From: Closterium sp. Naga37s-1
Lineage: Eukaryota; Streptophyta; Zygnematophyceae; Desmidiales; Closteriaceae
DNA length: 64,000 nucleotides
NCBI GenBank assembly: GCA_947471745.1
Contig: CANJKZ010000264.1
Location: 1,185,501-1,249,500 of the forward strand
Reading direction: 5' to 3'
Shown: positions 55,163 through 64,000 of the stretch, piece after piece
Position numbering within the stretch: position 1 is the first letter of the stretch
How the letters are laid out: every line of letters starts with the position of its first letter
The notes under the pieces: model-generated
The model's database searches: none
Seen by the model: only the letters and a program-made list of their open reading frames with translations
What the model was told of the DNA's origin: nothing
Made by a program: the position numbers and the translations under genes

Positions 55163-58100
55163 GTGCGTGCAGCCAAGAGGACACGGTGGGTTTCATCAAG
55201 TTGATGCGTCTCTCGTGGTTGTCTGTTGCGTGGCGCTCATGGGTGTTGCGTGGCGCTCATGGGTGTTGCATTGCACGCTGCATGAACGGCCATTTTATTA
55301 CGTGTGGACGTGCCAAGGAGGCGGGCTGGAAATCCCTGCAAACCCAAGTGCCTTGTGTCTCCCTCCCCCAATCCGCCATGCTACCTACCACCAGGGCGAT
55401 TGCAGCCTTGGATGCTTTCCAAGCCGGCTCGCCCCCACCACTCCCCCAAGCGGGTCAACATGCGCACGGAGCACAGGCAGCTGTTGCAACAGCCGGTCAA
55501 TGCGTGGGTAGCAGCAGCGGCACGGGCAGCAGCAGTGGCAGCGGCAGCAGCAGCGGTGGCAGGCTGTTAATGCGGGAGGACCTGGAGAGCGCCCTTATGG
55601 GGGGGTTGCCACCGTGCATCGCCGCCATTCCGCCCACCGCGTTCCCCCTCGCGCTCACCCTCTCCAAGCTGCTGCGCCTGCTCGACGCGTCCGTCTCGCG
55701 CCCCTTCCTGCACTCCACGCGGCGCCGCCGCCGGCAGGACGAGGCGAGGCAGCGCCTGGTGCTGGCCATTGGCGTGAGTGGGCGGGGCGTGAGGCAGGCG
55801 TGGGAGGAGGGGAAGGTTGAGGGCGCGTGGAGTGGCCGCGTTGAGAAGGACCGGTGGGAGGCGAAGGGGGGCAGTGCGAAAGGGGGCAGTGCAAGGGGGG
55901 AATGGAGGCGAGAAGGGGAGGGCTTGGGAGGAGGCGAGTGCAGCAGGAGTGGAAGAGGGCGGGATGGCTGCGGAGGATGGCGGGAGCAGCGGTTGAAGGG
56001 TGGAAAGGGGAAAGAAGCGGAGGAGGAAGGGGAGGAAGGGGAAGGGGAGGGGGAGGGGAAGGAAGACGTGGAGGTGGATTATGAGCGGTTCAGGCGGCAC
56101 TACTGGGCGCATCTGGACCAGCGAGCCACGAGCAGAGCCGTGATGGATGCGGCATTCGTGTGGCGTGAGATCAGCTCTCACATCAAGGGCAGCCTGCAGG
56201 CGCTGCACTCGCCGCAGGGGCACGTGGGCGAGGAGGAGTACGTGGGGGGCATGGTGGGCAGCAACGCGCGCACGAGTGGCATGAAGGGGAGCGACCGGCA
56301 GGCTGTGTATGATGTATTCCGGGCGTATGAGAGGAGGAAGAGGCGGCAGGGCGAGCATGACTGCGCGGACCTAGTGGGGTATCTGCACCGTGAGGTGCGG
56401 CGCATGCGGGCGAGCAACGAGCCGTGGTGGGCTGTGGAGGATGCCGTTGCCAGTCACAATGGTGCCAGTCAGCGCACCACTGTTGGATGCACCACCATTG
56501 GTAGTGTGCAGTCACAGCCGTCGCATACATCACAGCCCAGTGGGTGCGTGGGTGCTGTGTTCGACTGTGTGGCAGTAGACGAGGTGCAGGACCTCACTCA
56601 GGCGCAGCTCGCGCTGCTGCCGCTCCTCTGCTCCAACGTTGCTTCTGGCTTTGTGCTTGCGGGCGACACCGCTCAGTCCATCGCGCATGGCGTAGACTTC
56701 CGCTTTGAAGACCTCGCCCGGGTGGTTTATAGCGAGTTTCTCAATAAAGGGGATGAGTGTGGCAGGGGTGGGGGGGAAAGAGGGGATTTAAAGGCGGGGA
56801 AGGGTGGCCAGCAAAGCTGGGAGAGGGGAGAATCGCGGAAGGAGAGGAGCAGAAAGGGCCAGAGTAAGATCAGCAATCCTAGCAGCAGCGGCAGCAATGC
56901 AGCGTCTCACCAGTTTGTGAAATCTCTCCCCACGTTTCAGCTGGTGCGGAACTACCGCACTCACAACGGAGTGCTGCGCCTCGCAAACAGCGTCGTGCAG
57001 CTGCTGAAGAGCTTCTTCCCGCTGTCAATAGACCGCCTGCACGAGGAGCTAAGTACGGTGGAGGGGTGTAAGCCGGTGCTGGCAGCAGTTTCCTCCACAT
57101 GGAAGGACCATCTCGCGCACGGCATGCCTCTCAGCGCCACTCAGGTGGGCAGCGCCACTCAGGTGGGCAGCGCCACTCAGGTGGGCCGAGCCACTCAGGT
57201 GGGCACCTTTCTCTCTCCCTTGCGCTGAACTGCATGGGCCATCCAGCAGGGGCTTGCTGCATGGGCCATCCAGCAGGGGCTTGCTGCATGGGCCATCCAG
57301 CAGGGGCTTGCTTCTTGGGCCGCAAGTCCAAACCCAAAGCGTTTCCATTCACCCACCATGCCTGAAATGCTTAGGTTCATGTCGAGTTTACAAGTCACCT
57401 TGTGTGGATGATCGTAAGGATCACCTCACGACACATCTCTCTCCCCCACCGCGCCATGCAGGCCATCATAGTGCGCAGCGTGGAGGAGAAGAGCGCCTTG
57501 GCTGGCCACTTCAGTGTGAAGCCGGTTGTCCTCACCGTGGAGGAATGCAAGGGCCTCGAGTTTGAGGTGGGTTCATGCCCCGCCTGTCTTGTAACGCCGT
57601 GAATCGTAAGGGGGTTCGCCTCATATCGATGGCTGCAAGTTTCCTCGTTCTCACGATCTAATTTAATCAGAACAAGGAGTCGTTTTCATAAGTCATCCTG
57701 CCGAGCTCTCCACTTGCATGCTCGCGATCTGCTGCCGTTTTGCTTCCAACATTCATCCCCGTCCCTTCCGTCCTTCCTTGCGCTGCCCCTTGCTTGTCAG
57801 GACGTGTTACTTTTCAACTTCTTCACCTCCTCGCACTCCACGGCCCCCTGGCATCTCGTCTACACCTACATGCGCAGCACTGGCCTATCACCGCGCTTTG
57901 GCGCCGGCCTGCCTTGTGGCTGCGGCACCAAGGGCCATAGCAGCTGCAGTCTCTGCACTCTTGATGATCTCAGGTAGGCTTTGCTGCTGCCTTCGTGCCA
58001 CGCATGCACTACAGAAGAGTAACCCGGCTGTTGCTTGTCCAGTAATCCAGTCCCTCTGCGTCTGCTGTGCGTCTCTGTCTTCTCTAGGGTTGCAGCCGGT

Positions 58101-61100
58101 CAAGCCGATGGACTTCACCTTCATCTTCGCCCTATGAATATCTGGGGTAGTGTAGGTCAAAAGATCTCGAAGCACTGGGCAGGGCAGCAGAGTACAAGAC
58201 TAAGCAGCCAGCTTGTAAGCCCAAAGCATACACATGTGTCTGCATTGTGAGTCGACTCGACTCTACAGTTGCCGTGCATCTCTCTGCCTTCCATTACGTC
58301 CACTGCCCTGTGCCCTGCAGGCACTGGTCACTGTGCTCCGAGCTAAAACAGCTGTACGTGGCAGTAACGAGGGCCAAGCAGAGGCTGTGGGTGCTGGAGG
58401 AGAGGCAGGCAGGCGAGCGCACGCCTATGGGAGACCTGTGGGCGGCAATGGGCATCGTGGCAGTGAAGGACGAGAGGGAGGTGTGCCCGGAGTCTGTGAA
58501 GCGTGTCTCCAGTGAGAACGACTGGAAGGCGCTTGGCTTTACTGTGAGTTGGTTGGGCAACAAGAGCCAGTGCAGCGCTGGCGATGGTGGGAGGTTGTGG
58601 CTCTGCTCATCTTGATGCTTCTCTCTGCTGCATCTCATATCTTAAACGCCATGTCATCTCTCACCCCTCTCCTCCCCCAGCCCCTCTTGCTTCCACTGCT
58701 TGCCTTGCTGCGCCCTCATATCGTCTGCGCTGCGCCTTCCACATGGTGCTCCCAACCCATGGTCAGCAGTTCTTTCAAAGAGGCGATTACGAGGCAGCTC
58801 GGGCGAGCTTTGAGCGGGCGGGGGACACGGGCAACGCTCGCTTCGCTGAAGCCACCATGTTCTATGAGGCGGGCATGGGGCGCACAGCACAGTCATCTGC
58901 AGCCGCCATTGCTGTATCAACCTCCTCTGCCTCGTCAGCCTCATCTGCGCTGCCCCCAGTGCTCCCGGACCCCTCTCTGCTGTCCTGCACCAATCTGCTC
59001 CTGGCTGCGGCTCGTTGCTTTGAGGGCATCAAGAGGGGCTTGGAGGCAGGCCGTGCGTATGCCAAGGCTGGGTGCTATGAGGAAGCAGGTAGGGGTTGTT
59101 TCACGTATGCATGGGGCAGTGAAGGTATGAGCGGGCATGTGCGACGGTGAGCACACGGAGAAGGCTGCAGAGCATACATGAGCGCAGTGCAACGTTAGTG
59201 CAGCTTGCAGGCACTCGCATGTGCCCCGCCGTTCGTCATCCACCATTGATTTCTTTCCTCGTCTGTCACGCATGTCATGTCTTTCCACGGGCTCGCCTTG
59301 CATCCTGCTCTCCCGCCCTCCCTTCATCTTTTCTAAGAATTCTCCCATCCCCCCCACCCCCCCCAGCACGTGCCTTTCTCACGCTGTGCCAACCTCCTGA
59401 CCACGCCAACGCTGCACGGTGCTTCGAGAAGCTAGGCAGGTTCGCCGAAGCATCTGATTGCTACAACGCCTTGGGCGACAGACCCAGTGCCCTCGATGCG
59501 TGCCTACGTGGCAGCATCTTCGCCAAGGGCCTCTCACTGCTCGACAGCTGGCAGGCAGTGGCGTCTCACCAGGCCACGTCAGCACCGGCATCTCACGGGG
59601 CAAGTGAGTCCAGCTCAGCATCTGCGGGACCAAGGAGTGGAGATTTGTCTCGCCTGAGGCATTGGTACGTGAAGGAATGTGCAAGGAGGCTGGGAGAGCG
59701 AGGCAGTTACGGTGAGATGATGGTGTATGTGCACCTGCTGCCGGGATTGCACGCCAAGCGCGCGTTCCTGGAGGGCGAGAGGCACCTGAGGGAGCTGGCA
59801 GGTCTAGAGGAGCAGGAGGGCGAGGTGAGGCGGGTGCCGGGTATACTGCTGAGAGCGGGGATGCTGCTGGAGGCATGCACTCACTTGTGGAACAGGGGTT
59901 GGCCAGGGCGGGCCTTGGTGGCCTTTGTGCGGCACCTGCAGTGGCGGGTGAATGCGGCGGGGCTAGGGGCGTGGAGGGTGGGAATGAAGAGGGAGGCGGG
60001 GGGCAGCAGCGAGGGGCAGGGGAGGGGCGTGGCGCTGAGCAGAGAGGAGGTGGCGATGGCTCGGCGGCTGCGGGTAATTGAGACGGAGAGTTTGGAGTTT
60101 GCAGACAGGATGGAGTGCGAGGGGAGTGATCTGGCATGGGCCAAGGTGGAGATGAGCGTGCTGCTGTTCGTGCTTGAGCTTCATTCTGATGCTGCTGATG
60201 CTGCTCATAATGCTGATGGTTCTGATGGTGCCGCTGCTGCTTCTGCTGATGGTGAGATCACTTGCAAAGCGGGTTGTTTGGATCGGCATGTGTCAGAAGC
60301 TACAGAGCTCGGGGCGGGGAGTGCTGCTGTGTGTGCAACGTGTGTGGAGCTGTGCCGAGCGAAGAATGCAGAAAGGGAAGCTCGAGTGTCGCAAGCGTGG
60401 ATGATCGTAAACAGGAAGCGGGTGCTTCCAGCAGGGCGCATGGAGATAGGCCCACAGAGGGCTTCTGCGAGCAGTGGAGAGAGCAGGTTCAGGAGCATGG
60501 AGGGGCAGAGGGTGGTGAAGGAGTTGAGTGAGGCGGAGTTGAGAGAGGTGGAGGAGCTTTGGGAGGGGGGTGATGTTCTGCGGAAGGGCTCAGAGCAGGT
60601 GTGGCGAGAGAGGCGGGCAGAGAGCAGCGGCATGGAGCAGAGGGACAGCACGGGTGGTGGACAGGGGGGGCGTGTGCAGTGGAAGGGGGTGGAGCAGCTG
60701 CGAGCAGAGCTGATGCTCGCATACACTGGGCTGCAGGAGTCTCTGCGCTTGCTGCAGTGGGGGCAGCGCTGCCTGTTGCACTACCTGGAGGAGCATATTT
60801 CAGCTGAGCCCCACAGCAATTGCACCGGCCCCGCACCTGCTGCTCACGCATCTCAGCCTGCTGCCAACCCGACAGCAGCAGCTACAGCATCAACGGATGC
60901 ATTAGCCAGTCATGGTGTCACAGTATCAACTGCAGCAGAAGCAGCAGCAGCACCAGCCTTGCAGCCGTGCAATCTTCCCGCACCATCCCTCTCTCTTCTC
61001 CACCACAAGGCGGCGCTCTGGTGGTGGCGATGGGCTCGCAGGCTGGCCGCCCTGCTGCCCGCCCTGCACCATCTGCACAACCACTCCATGCTTAAAGCAG

Positions 61101-62852
61101 ACTCCCACCTGCCCCACCTGCACGCCCTCTTCTCCCTCCTCTCCACCGCCTTCCACCGCCACATCCTCTCCCCCTCCTCTTCTTCCTGCCAGATCGACGA
61201 CATGGGGTTGGCATGGGCACGAGGGGAGAAGGCAGAGAGGCTGTCCACAACAGGGCGGAGCGGGAAGATGGAGGGGAAGGAAGCTGTGAAGGCGGTGAAA
61301 GGGGTGTGGGAGAAGGAGTTTGAGAAGCGAGTGGCGGATACGAAGCGAGTGGTGTTTGATGGGGTTGCACTGTGCTCCTCTGCACTCATAAGCTGCTCTG
61401 TCAAGGTTGGTCGCCGTCTTGCTCTGTAGGCATTGCTCCAGGTGTGGGATGTGCAGTCATGTAGATACCATGGCTATGGTGGATTGTTGCCAGTATTCAC
61501 ATTCAGCCACCAATCCTGGTTTTGCGTACAGCTTTGGCTTACCCCTTTGTACTGGCCTTTTCCATGCCCGTAATCTCCTTGTGTTCTTTTACGAGCCCTT
61601 TTTCCGAGGACGGTCTTCAACGGTTGTTTCACTAACTCCTTTGTTCCGTCTGTGCTTGAATGAAATGTGGCTTTGACAGGTCGCTATGGTCACATGCCAA
61701 CATCATGTGTCCACTGCTTCCGAACCATCGCTCCCTCTGCATCAGACACCGTTCCCATGCCCCCCACTGCTCACCTCCCTTCGCACCCTCTTTCTCCTCT
61801 CTGAACCCTTCCTCTTGCTACTCCCTGTCACCACACTTTCCTGCTCACGCTCTGCCTTCTTCCAGCCCTGTTCTCTCACTCCCACTCACAACCTCCTCAC
61901 CTCCCTCCTCCTCCACCCCAGCCCTTCCTCCACGCACTCTCGGCCCCATGCCCGTCTCCACCTCACGCTCCTTCATCTCAAGGCTGCCCTTGCAGCCCTG
62001 CTGCTGCTGCCAGACAATCGGCTGGAGAATCGCAAGTCAAGGGAGAAACGAGCTGCCAGTGCTGAGGAGGGGAGTGGCGGAGCTGGAGGGGCGGGGAGAA
62101 GTGGAGGCAGGGGCGGGTGTGGTGGGAGCTGTGGTGAGGGTGAAGGCAAAGCGGGCGTGGGACGCGAGAATGGAGTGGGTGTAGCCTGGACCACGCATGG
62201 GGCAGCCGTGGGGAACACAGCAGGGCAGCGTTTGGTTCGTGGAGTGCCGCATGGCGCATGTATGGAGGAGACTGCTGGGCTTTCAGAGAAAGAGGTGTGG
62301 GGCATCACACAGCTCCTGCTTGTGTCTACAGTCAACGCCTTTCCTGATCCTCGCAACCACCTACACTGCAAGGAACAGTTTGGCAGCTTGAAGGGAAACC
62401 CGCTCATGGCAACCTCTCTCAACAGTTTCTTTGAATCACTTAACACGCGAGCACTGCTGTACCAGCAAGCCTCCAACATGTGGAATGTGCATGGAGATGT
62501 TGGACGGCGGGTTCCTGCCATCTGCCTTGCGTCATTGCTGCCTCCACCTCCTCCGCTTGCTCCTCCTTATCCTCCTCTTGCTGCTCCCTTCTATGCTGCC
62601 CCCCCAAACCTCCTCCCTGATCCTCCATCTGCGATCTTCAACCTCATGCCAGCTTTTGCAATTCACCTCGCTCGGCTCCTCTCTCTGCTGCTCCCTGTCT
62701 TACTTGCTCGTGCAACGGAAAGGGAGGGTGAATACATTGGGCCGGCCAGGTTGGAGCTCGTGCGTGCGCTAGAGGCAATGGGCATTGACATGGTTTGCCA
62801 CTCACTCTCACATTATGAGAGCCATTGCTGCACGTGGAGAATGGGTGGATAA
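51474..62852 (+). CDS. Giant SF1 helicase, TRANK1/UvrD-like with SEN1-like N-terminal piece
   Basis: Fourteen exons with consistent phases give about 2521 residues: 51474-51663, 52064-52436, 52695-52986, 53306-53581, 53768-53963, 54077-54283, 54852-55098, 55395-57144, 57462-57566, 57801-57973, 58321-58543, 58767-59088, 59367-61405 and 61680-62852. Exons 2-3 resemble the end of UPF1/SEN1 helicases (GGCAGADLVLLSAV, ALSTPARILIILGHEGTLSS). Then comes the plant TRANK1-like series: LGDIVHVDVVGDLCLIWSTD, Walker A GRSGTGKTT (split between exons 6 and 7), IPPTAFPLALTLSKLLRLLD, DCADLVGYLHRE, Walker B VAVDEVQDLT, LAGDTAQSIAHGVDFRFEDL, LVRNYRTHNGVLRLANSV, VLTVEECKGLEFEDVLLFNF and motif VI QLYVAVTRAKQRLWVLEE. 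The C-terminal third has TPR-like repeats (RGDYEAARASFERAGD, ARCFEKLGRFAEASDCYNALGD). ATP-driven nucleic-acid unwinding is expected; the substrate is unknown. The start, exon 1, the exon 2 and 13 donors (GTCGTT, GTTGGT) and the exon 8 start are the least certain points. Confidence 0.84.
53600..53645 (+). repeat. Echo of helicase exon 4 end
   Basis: A scrambled copy of the WSTDVCHETLKQ segment and its donor region just after the true donor at 53582; the TGGTTAACCGATG block is the clearest part. Confidence 0.5.
54751..54815 (+). repeat. 5' echo of the helicase Walker A exon
   Basis: A close copy of the acceptor and first ~60 bases of exon 7 (true start 54852), at about 90% identity. The copy keeps its AG acceptor (CTCCCAG). 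The Walker A codon GGC is changed to AGC-type sequence in the copy (GTSKTT), so it reads as a decayed decoy. Confidence 0.88.
55109..55160. repeat. GCT trinucleotide array in helicase intron 7
   Basis: About 17 tandem GCT units just after the exon 7 donor. In the plus-strand reading it encodes alanine if retained. Confidence 0.92.
55220..55268. repeat. Short tandem repeat in helicase intron 7
   Basis: Two to three copies of a ~21-bp unit (core TTGCGTGGCGCTCATGGGTG). Confidence 0.85.
57131..57204 (+). repeat. 18-bp tandem splice-donor repeat in the helicase
   Basis: Four copies of CGCCACTCAGGTGGGCAG (the last with a small change) at the end of exon 8. Each holds an in-frame CAG|GTGGGC donor, at 57145, 57163, 57181 and 57199. 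Choosing a later donor would add multiples of six residues (VGSATQ). Confidence 0.88.
57232..57312. repeat. 27-bp tandem repeat in helicase intron 8
   Basis: Three copies of a 27-bp unit (core GGGCCATCCAGCAGGGGCTT) directly after the donor array. It is intronic in the preferred model. Confidence 0.92.
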
Positions 62853-63249
62853 GGAAGGCCCGCGGTCATCAGTGGTGGGGCGTGCGCTTGAGAAGGCTGG
62901 TGTTAGTTATGGTTTGTTGCACCATATTCCCCCGTATACACCATGTTAGGGTGCCTTTTAACTTTTGTTTAGAAAACAAGGTGGGTGATAAAAGTGGCTG
63001 GAAATACAAAGCACCTGGAAGCCTTTATAGGTTGATGATTTTGTAGGTTGAGCCTTGCTTGCTTGAGTTGAGGGTCCTCACACTTCCAGTCCACAATCGC
63101 ATACAAAGATAAAGATCCATGTCATCTGCTCAATCCTCCACTGACGATTGAGCTCTCCGCTCTTGCCTCACTATTGAACCCTCTCCGCTCCTGCCTCGCT
63201 ACTTGAACCTTCCATTCTCACCTCACCACTTGAGCCAGCCCTCCGTGTT
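62853..63249. other. 3' flank of the helicase, no gene seen
   Basis: AT-richer flank, likely 3' UTR and spacer. A ~35-bp unit (CTCCGCTC.TGCCTC.CTA.TTGAACC) occurs about three times at 63130-63240. No reading frame of interest. Confidence 0.45.
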
Positions 63250-63355
63250 AAAATAGGAAGACAGGAAGGATGAATGACTAGCAACAGGGAGATACAAGCA
63301 TGAAAACCTAACTGGGGTTGTACCCTATACTGAGCACCTCACTGTAGCCTAGCAA
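63250..63355 (-). repeat. Fragment of an older copia LTR
   Basis: The stretch ending CACTGTAGCCTAGCAA has the look of the copia LTRs in this window (GGGGTTGTACCC, GAGCACCTCACTGTAGCCTA) but is cut off by the R7 LTR that follows. Fossil fragment. Confidence 0.5.
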
Positions 63356-63571
63356 TGTTAGAATCCTAGCGTGACTTAGGCTTAGGAGCCATAGCTAGGT
63401 TAAAGTGTCGAGAGAGTTTTGGGTGAGGAAAGTCGAGAAGGAGAATATCGAGGAAAATGGAATGGAATGATTTCACTAGCAAGAGTTGGGATACAAATAG
63501 CAAACCCTAAATTGGGTTGTACTCACTACAAAGTACCCCACTGCAGGCTAGACAGCAAATACATTCTGACA
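63356..63571 (-). repeat. R7 3' LTR
   Basis: 216-bp LTR (TGTTAGAATC...CATTCTGACA on the plus strand) of the same family as the R3 LTRs and the solo LTR at 15339. CACACCCATATAG follows, as at the inner edge of the other elements. Confidence 0.82.
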
Positions 63572-64000
63572 CACCCATATAGTCAAAGTGGGGTATAATC
63601 AGCAGAGCAAGCAGTCATAGAGCAGGTTCACAAGTACAAGCAAAGCTAGAGGCATTCACAAAGGGCAAGTGAGGAGGAGGAGGCTGGACTGTGAGAGGAG
63701 AGTAGATAGGAGGCGACGGCTGATGCTGCAGACACACGGGCAACATGAGCGACGCACACGGTGGCTACCGGAGCAAGAGCCCCGGACTACAGGAGTAACT
63801 GGCTCTGCGGCTAACTCTGAGCGGCAGGAGCAACGGACCCACGGGCGACAGGTGCAGCAGGCTCTCTGAGCTACCAGCAGCAGAGCCCCGGACTACAGGT
63901 GCTGCGGACGACAAGACGGCAGCCTCCGCTCAACCTCCCCCAACTGTCCCACCCCCCTTTCACACACCCCTTGCTGCACCCCTAGCTCCACTCCCACTTC
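63356..64000 (-). mobile_element. R7: non-autonomous copia-type element, cut by the window edge
   Basis: Behind the 3' LTR the sequence (63572-64000) matches the tail of R3 in reverse orientation: the GGCAAGTGAGGAGGAGG block and the GACAGGTGCAGC/GAGCCCCGGACTACAGG units. It shows no coding similarity. It is probably a relative of R3; the 5' part and second LTR lie outside the window. Confidence 0.72.

Noticed and set aside
55155-55394. Upstream extension of helicase exon 8 to the acceptor near 55154
   Set aside because: The phase also fits, but the added stretch contains a tandem repeat and no conserved motif; 55395 is preferred, with doubt noted.

Overview
The window looks like nuclear DNA of a GC-rich, intron-bearing green-lineage eukaryote. 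A streptophyte alga, perhaps a zygnematophyte, is my best guess, from the plant-type proteins, the many young Ty1/copia elements and the GC-rich low-complexity tracts; the species is not proven. Four host genes can be modelled, and at every internal splice junction the reading phase matches across the intron.

Layout. (1) 142-2489 (-): a three-exon gene with a NUMOD3-like motif and three CCHC zinc knuckles. It is divergent from (2) 3297-11464 (+): the spliceosomal GTPase Snu114/EFTUD2 in ten exons. (3) 11465-45369: a convergent 3'-3' gap swollen by mobile DNA. It holds two related terminal-inverted-repeat elements (T1 12050-32436 and T2 32666-44795, each with a perfect 8-bp target duplication) with a small Harbinger-like MITE (M1) between them. 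T1 carries the copia element R1, which itself carries R2, R3 and R4; R2 also holds a solo LTR. T2 carries R5, which carries R6. Target duplications and LTR identity give one consistent insertion order. Without these elements the gap would be about 1.2 kb. (4) 45370-49803 (-): mitochondrial COQ3 methyltransferase in nine exons. (5) 49804-51473: divergent intergenic DNA with a second MITE (M2). (6) about 51474-62852 (+): a giant superfamily I helicase of the TRANK1/UvrD-like type with a SEN1/UPF1-like piece at its N-terminus. (7) The right edge holds an LTR and part of a further non-autonomous copia element (R7) that runs out of the window.

Most unusual signal. Most Snu114 exons, and some exons of COQ3 and the helicase, are bracketed by diverged partial copies of themselves ('exon echoes') in the neighbouring introns. 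In several cases the upstream echo is the exon's 5' part with its acceptor and the downstream echo is its 3' part with its donor, and the two meet at one point inside the exon. This suggests repeated local tandem duplication across splice sites as a way of building introns and decoy splice sites.

The genes are not a pathway cluster: RNA splicing, ubiquinone synthesis, a helicase and a possible organellar RNA-binding protein are simply neighbours. The copia elements are treated as fossils; most are broken, and R6 looks nearly whole.
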